Part shown: positions 7,055 through 9,958 of the stretch, piece by piece
How positions within the stretch are numbered: the stretch's first letter is position 1
Layout: every line of letters starts with the position of its first letter
Origin: Frankiaceae bacterium
GTDB taxonomy: Bacteria; Actinomycetota; Actinomycetes; Mycobacteriales; SCTD01
Reading direction: 5' to 3'
DNA length: 9,958 nt
Assembly (NCBI GenBank): GCA_947479995.1
Contig: CANKBT010000096.1
Coordinates: 1-9,958 of the forward strand
Made by a program: the position numbers and the translations under genes
Notes under the pieces: model-generated
Databases searched by the model: none
What the model was told of the DNA's origin: nothing
The model's input: only the letters and a program-made list of their open reading frames with translations

Positions 7055-8008
7055 TCAGGAGCCGGCGTACGCCTCGAGCGCGCGGCGGGCCTGCGCGCGC
7101 ACGGCGGTGGCCAGCCCCTCGGGGGCGAGCACGGTCGCGCTGTCGCCGAGGCGCAGGGCCAGGCGGCACACCCAGCCGGTGTCGGGGGTGCGCAGGCGCA
7201 CGACGAGGGTGCCGTCGCCGGCGTCGTCGACCTGCTCGGCCGGGTAGTGGTCGGCGACCCAGTGGGCGCCCGGGCGCAGCGCCAGCACGACGAGCTCGTC
7301 GGTCGGCGACGGCTGGAACAGCCCCTGCGACAGGTCGCGCTCGGGCAGCCCGGGCGGCGGCTCGGCCGGCAGGTCGAGCACCTCGACGGCCGCGACCCGG
7401 TCGAGGCGGAAGGTGCGCACGCCCTCGGCGCGGCGGCACCAGGCCTCGAGGTAGGGCCGTCCGTCGACGAGGGCCAGGCGCAGCGGGTCGACGTCGCGCT
7501 CGGTGGTCTCGTCGCGTCCGGGCACGTGGTAGCGCAGGTGCAGCCGGCGGCCCTCGCGCAGCGCCTGCTCGACGACGGGGAGCACCCGCTCCTCGCCCTC
7601 GACGGCGACCTCGACGCGCTTGGCGGCCTCGGCGGCGGCGCCGGCGACGCCCTCGACCTTGACGAGCGCCCGGTCGAGCGCGTCGCGCTCCTCCAGGCCC
7701 GGCGTCTCGGCCAGCGCCCGCAGGGCGACGACGAGCGCGAGCGCCTCGTCGGAGGTGAGCCGCAGCGGGCGCGTGACCCCGGCCGGCTCGAACAGCGTGA
7801 TGGTGTCGCCCTCGAACGCGATGTCGATGAGGTCGCCCGGGCCGTGGCCGGGCAGCCCGCAGACCCACAGCAGGTCGAGGTCCTTGCGCAGCCGCTCGAC
7901 GCTCACCCCGAAGACCGCGGCGGCCTCGGCGAAGGGCACGCCGGGGCGGGCCAGCAGGTAGGGCACGAGCGCCAGCAGGCGCGGCAGCTCGGCGGTCTCG
8001 CGGGTCAC
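7055..8008 (-). CDS. pafC: WYL-domain transcriptional regulator PafC
   Basis: Partner of PafB in the PafBC transcriptional activator of the actinobacterial DNA-damage response, named from its linkage to the Pup-proteasome genes. The product is 317 aa, matching M. tuberculosis PafC (about 316). An N-terminal winged helix-turn-helix covers about 1-75 (AEAAAVFGVSVERLRKDLDLL at 27-47 includes the recognition helix). A WYL domain follows: LHLRYHVPGRD at 156-166, and GRPYLEAWC at 183-191, where Pro replaces the Trp of the WYL triad; then VRTFRLDRV. A C-terminal WCX-type segment ends the protein. The GTG start at 8008 overlaps the pafB stop by 4 nt (GTGA) and has a strong GAGGAGGGGG Shine-Dalgarno 7 nt upstream, so the pair is translationally coupled. 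Confidence 0.93.
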   Translation of the reverse strand: MTRETAELPRLLALVPYLLARPGVPFAEAAAVFGVSVERLRKDLDLLWVCGLPGHGPGDLIDIAFEGDTITLFEPAGVTRPLRLTSDEALALVVALRALAETPGLEERDALDRALVKVEGVAGAAAEAAKRVEVAVEGEERVLPVVEQALREGRRLHLRYHVPGRDETTERDVDPLRLALVDGRPYLEAWCRRAEGVRTFRLDRVAAVEVLDLPAEPPPGLPERDLSQGLFQPSPTDELVVLALRPGAHWVADHYPAEQVDDAGDGTLVVRLRTPDTGWVCRLALRLGDSATVLAPEGLATAVRAQARRALEAYAGS

Positions 8009-8982
8009 GCCGGCACCCCCTCCTCGTGGGCGGCGGCGGCCTGCAGCCGGCGGACGACGGCGTCGCGCGCCTCGGGCGGCGACACGACGACCGCGTCGGC
8101 GCCGAAGCCGGTGACGCGGTCGGCGAGGCGCTCCGGGTCGGCGAAGCCGAGCTCGAGGGCGTCCCAGCCGGCGCCCGCGGGGTCGGGCAGGGTGGCGGTG
8201 GCCTCGGCGCGCAGGGCCCAGCAGGTGCCGGGGCGCACCCGCACCACCGCGGTCTGGCGCACCGGCTCGCCGGCGAGGTCGGCGACCATCGCGCGCAGCT
8301 GCACGCCCTCGGGCACCACGACGGTGCCGGCCGGGCCGTCGGGCACGACGTCGCCGACCACCCGCGACAGCCGGAAGACCCGGCTCGCGCCGCGCACCGC
8401 GTCGTGGCCCACGAGGTACCAGCGGCCGTGCCAGGACACGACGCCCCAGGGCTCGACGCGCCGCTCCTCGGGCTCGGGGCGGTAGGACGTGCGGTAGAGG
8501 AAGCGCACCGGCTGGGCGTCGCGGGCGGCGGCCAGGCACGGCGCGAACGCCGGCTCGCTGGCCGCGACGCGCGGCTCCAGCGCGCCGCTGACCGGCTGCA
8601 CGTCGATGCCGGCGGCCTGCAGCTTGAGCAGGGCGCTGCCCGTGGCGCCGGCGAGCGGCGCGGACTGCCACAGCCGGGCGGCCAGGCCGAGCGCGGCGGC
8701 CTCGTCGGGCTCGAGCACCACCTCGGGCAGCTCGTAGTCGCCGCGGGCGATCCGGTAGCCGACCTCGTCGTCGTGGGCGCGCGCGTCGGTGCCGGTCTCG
8801 AGCGGCACGCCGAGCTCGCGCAGCTCCTCCTTGTCGCGCTCGAACATGCGCCGGAAGGCCTCCTCGCTGCCGCCGTCGTAGCCCGGCACGGCCTGCCGGA
8901 TCTGCTGCACGGTGAGGAAGCGACGGGTGGCGAGCAGGCAGATCACCAGGTTGAGCAGCCGCTCGGTCTTCTTGGCCGACAC
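8005..8982 (-). CDS. pafB: WYL-domain transcriptional regulator PafB
   Basis: First gene of the PafBC pair, which acts with RNA polymerase to switch on RecA/LexA-independent DNA-repair promoters. The product is 325 aa (M. tuberculosis PafB about 332). The winged helix-turn-helix is at about 1-80 (KKTERLLNLVICLLATRRFLT, then QIRQAVPGY and RMFERDKEEL). The WYL domain at about 155-235 shows the literal WYL triad at 188-190 in HGRWYLVGHD and the ligand-pocket arginines in RVFRLSRV (201-208). A C-terminal WCX-type extension follows. The open frame runs upstream without a stop, but the conserved protein begins at KKTERL, and the GTG at 8982 has a TANNNT box 7 nt ahead; upstream codons would overlap the divergent DUF3866 gene. 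An SOS-box-like sequence lies in its promoter. Unlike the mycobacterial arrangement, pafA is not directly upstream. Confidence 0.94.
   Translation of the reverse strand: MSAKKTERLLNLVICLLATRRFLTVQQIRQAVPGYDGGSEEAFRRMFERDKEELRELGVPLETGTDARAHDDEVGYRIARGDYELPEVVLEPDEAAALGLAARLWQSAPLAGATGSALLKLQAAGIDVQPVSGALEPRVAASEPAFAPCLAAARDAQPVRFLYRTSYRPEPEERRVEPWGVVSWHGRWYLVGHDAVRGASRVFRLSRVVGDVVPDGPAGTVVVPEGVQLRAMVADLAGEPVRQTAVVRVRPGTCWALRAEATATLPDPAGAGWDALELGFADPERLADRVTGFGADAVVVSPPEARDAVVRRLQAAAAHEEGVPA
8016..8025 (-). promoter_or_regulatory. Shine-Dalgarno sequence of pafC within the end of pafB
   Basis: The minus strand reads GAGGAGGGGG, then seven bases, then the pafC GTG at 8008. It encodes the last residues of PafB (EEGVPA) and also serves the overlapping GTGA start, supporting coupled, balanced production of the PafB-PafC pair. 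Confidence 0.75.
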
Positions 8983-8989
8983 CTGGCGG

Positions 8990-8995
8990 AGGCTA
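8990..8995 (-). promoter_or_regulatory. Putative leaderless -10 element of pafB
   Basis: Minus strand TAGCCT, followed by seven bases and the GTG at 8982. This fits a leaderless transcript starting at the start codon. With a 17-bp spacer the -35 would fall at 9018-9013 (TGTGAA), a poor match to TTGACA and inside or touching the SOS-like box. No Shine-Dalgarno is seen. Confidence 0.5.
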
Positions 8996-9001
8996 CAGCG
9001 T

Positions 9002-9017
9002 TCGAACGCGTGTTCAC
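9002..9017. promoter_or_regulatory. Candidate SOS (LexA) box in the pafB promoter
   Basis: The 16-mer TCGAACGCGTGTTCAC matches the mycobacterial SOS box TCGAAC-R-N-N-Y-GTTCGA at every specified position except the last two. The dyad core GAAC-N4-GTTC (9004-9015) is perfect, and the R and Y positions also fit. It begins 7 bp upstream of the pafB -10 hexamer and covers the spacer and -35 region, the usual place for LexA repression. Relative to the divergent DUF3866 start it is about 53-68 bp upstream. It also overlaps a 12-bp perfect palindrome, GCGTTCGAACGC (8998-9009), so another dimeric regulator is possible. Confidence 0.6.
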
Positions 9018-9056
9018 ACCCCGCCGCGCCTGCGCTCCCTCCCCGCGTCCGCGGCC

Positions 9057-9062
9057 TATCTT
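9057..9062 (+). promoter_or_regulatory. Putative leaderless -10 element of the DUF3866 gene
   Basis: TATCTT is followed by seven bases and the GTG at 9070, matching TANNNT at leaderless spacing. A 7-bp inverted repeat, CGCGGCC (9050-9056) and GGCCGCG (9064-9070), brackets it with a 7-nt centre. No -35 was recognised. Confidence 0.5.
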
Positions 9063-9069
9063 CGGCCGC

Positions 9070-9958
9070 GTGATCACCTGGCGCCGCGGCACCGTGACCG
9101 CGCACGGGCGGTCGTGGCCCGGGGCGCTCGAGCTCGAGGTCGCGCTGGAGGGCGGCGGCGCGGTGCGGGCGCTCGCCCACCCGCCGCTCGTCGGCACGCC
9201 CGAGGTCGGCGACCTGGTGCTGCTCAACGCCACCGCGCTGCAGCTCGGGCTCGGCACGGGCGGCTACGCGCTCGTCGTCGCCGTGCCCGACCGGCTGCCG
9301 CCGGACCGCACCGGGCCCGGCCACCTCGTCAAGGCCCGCTACTCCCCCACCCAGGCCGTCGTGCTCGGCGCCGACGAGCAGGGCTCGCCGCACCACGCGG
9401 CGCTCGCGTCGCTCGACCCGCTGCCGGCGCCCGGCGTGCCGGTCGTCGTCGCCGACCTGCACAGCTCGCTGCCCGCGGTCGTCGCCGGCCTGCTCGACGC
9501 GCGCCCCGGCACCCGCGTGTCGTACGTGATGACCGACGGCGGCGCCCTCCCGCTGTGGTTCAGCCGCACGGTGGCGGCGCTCGCGCCGCGGCTCGCCGGC
9601 ACCGTGACGGTCGGCCAGGCCTTCGGCGGCGACCTCGAGGCGGTGACGCTGCACAGCGGGCTGCTCGCGGCGGTGCGGGTGCAGGGCGCCGAGGTGGTCG
9701 TCGTGACGCAGGGCCCGGGCAACCTCGGCACCGGCACCGGCTGGGGCTTCTCGGGCGTCGCGGCCGGCGAGGCGGTCAACGCCGCCGTCGCGGTCGGCGG
9801 CCGGGCCGTCGGCGTGCTGCGCATGTCGCAGGCCGACCCGCGCGAGCGGCACCGCGGCGTCTCGCACCACTCGCTCACGGCGTACGGGCGGGTGGCGCTC
9901 GCGCCCGCCGACCTGGTCGTCCCGGCCTCGGCCGACGCGCTGGCCGGGCCGCTGCCCG
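9070..9958 (+). CDS. DUF3866-family protein (3' end outside window)
   Basis: The frame stays open from GTG 9070 to the right edge: 296 codons are visible, most of a protein that in this family usually exceeds 350 aa. I recognise it as DUF3866 from its conserved blocks: ADLHSSLPAVVAGLL (about 135-150), YVMTDGGALPLWFSRTVAAL, the Gly-rich VTQGPGNLGTGTGWGFSG (212-229), and RMSQADPRERHRGVSHHSLTAYGR with H261, H266 and H267. The biochemical function is unknown. The clustered His/Asp/Arg block and Gly-rich loop suggest a ligand, metal or phosphate site, by inference only. No signal peptide or membrane helix is evident. The start follows a TATCTT box by 7 nt with no Shine-Dalgarno. It is transcribed divergently from pafB across an 87-bp gap, so the two may share regulation. 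The family assignment is from memory of the motifs, not from a search. Confidence 0.85.
   Translation, partial: MITWRRGTVTAHGRSWPGALELEVALEGGGAVRALAHPPLVGTPEVGDLVLLNATALQLGLGTGGYALVVAVPDRLPPDRTGPGHLVKARYSPTQAVVLGADEQGSPHHAALASLDPLPAPGVPVVVADLHSSLPAVVAGLLDARPGTRVSYVMTDGGALPLWFSRTVAALAPRLAGTVTVGQAFGGDLEAVTLHSGLLAAVRVQGAEVVVVTQGPGNLGTGTGWGFSGVAAGEAVNAAVAVGGRAVGVLRMSQADPRERHRGVSHHSLTAYGRVALAPADLVVPASADALAGPLP

Noticed and set aside
6957..7868. Upstream extension of the zinc-ribbon frame
   Set aside because: It runs through pafC in the wrong frame with Arg/Ala-rich sequence; the ATG at 6956 has a strong Shine-Dalgarno.
7247..8485. 412-codon plus-strand frame opposite pafC and pafB
   Set aside because: It is antisense to two well-supported WYL regulators, has no domain and no start signal.
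8983..9870. Upstream extension of the pafB frame to 9870
   Set aside because: It would overlap the divergent DUF3866 gene entirely; PafB homologues begin at the KKTERL region, and a -10-like box lies just before GTG 8982.

Overview
This very GC-rich window (about three quarters G+C by eye) has dense coding, many GTG starts and almost no intergenic space. It comes from a high-GC actinobacterium. The block pafB-pafC-(extra genes)-tatA-tatC-helY is a hallmark of actinobacterial chromosomes; Mycobacterium tuberculosis carries the same order at Rv2096c to Rv2092c. Genus cannot be assigned from sequence reading alone. The content is mostly conserved chromosomal housekeeping. I see no insertion sequence, phage gene, CRISPR array, tRNA or rRNA.

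Layout. 1-655 (+): 3' part of a class III adenylate cyclase gene, open at the left edge. 676-2370 (+): FAD-dependent glycerol-3-phosphate dehydrogenase (glpD), 20 bp behind the cyclase. A GC-rich palindrome lies between glpD and the convergent leftward block. 5086-2405 (-): helY, a Ski2/Mtr4-like DEVH helicase. 5954-5115 (-): tatC. 6267-5968 (-): tatA. 6579-6328 (-): a small single-span membrane protein. 6956-6624 (-): a small four-cysteine zinc-ribbon-like protein. 8008-7055 (-): pafC. 8982-8005 (-): pafB, whose stop overlaps the pafC start by 4 nt. 9070-9958 (+): a DUF3866-family protein, open at the right edge and divergent from pafB.

How the genes work together. PafB and PafC are paired WYL-domain regulators that control the RecA/LexA-independent DNA-damage response of actinobacteria. 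TatA and TatC form the twin-arginine translocase. HelY is a putative RNA helicase. The two small genes inserted between pafC and tatA are absent from the mycobacterial version of the block. The cyclase-glpD pair on the left is a separate rightward unit.

Most interesting signals. (1) The pafB promoter region holds a near-consensus actinobacterial SOS (LexA) box with a perfect GAAC-N4-GTTC core, placed over the -35/spacer region. This suggests LexA control of a regulator usually described as LexA-independent. (2) Four gene starts (helY, the small membrane protein, pafB, DUF3866) share the pattern TANNNT, 6-7 nt, GTG, which predicts leaderless mRNAs. By contrast pafC, the zinc-ribbon gene and tatA have good Shine-Dalgarno sequences. 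(3) The small membrane protein beside tatA has TatA/TatB-like topology.
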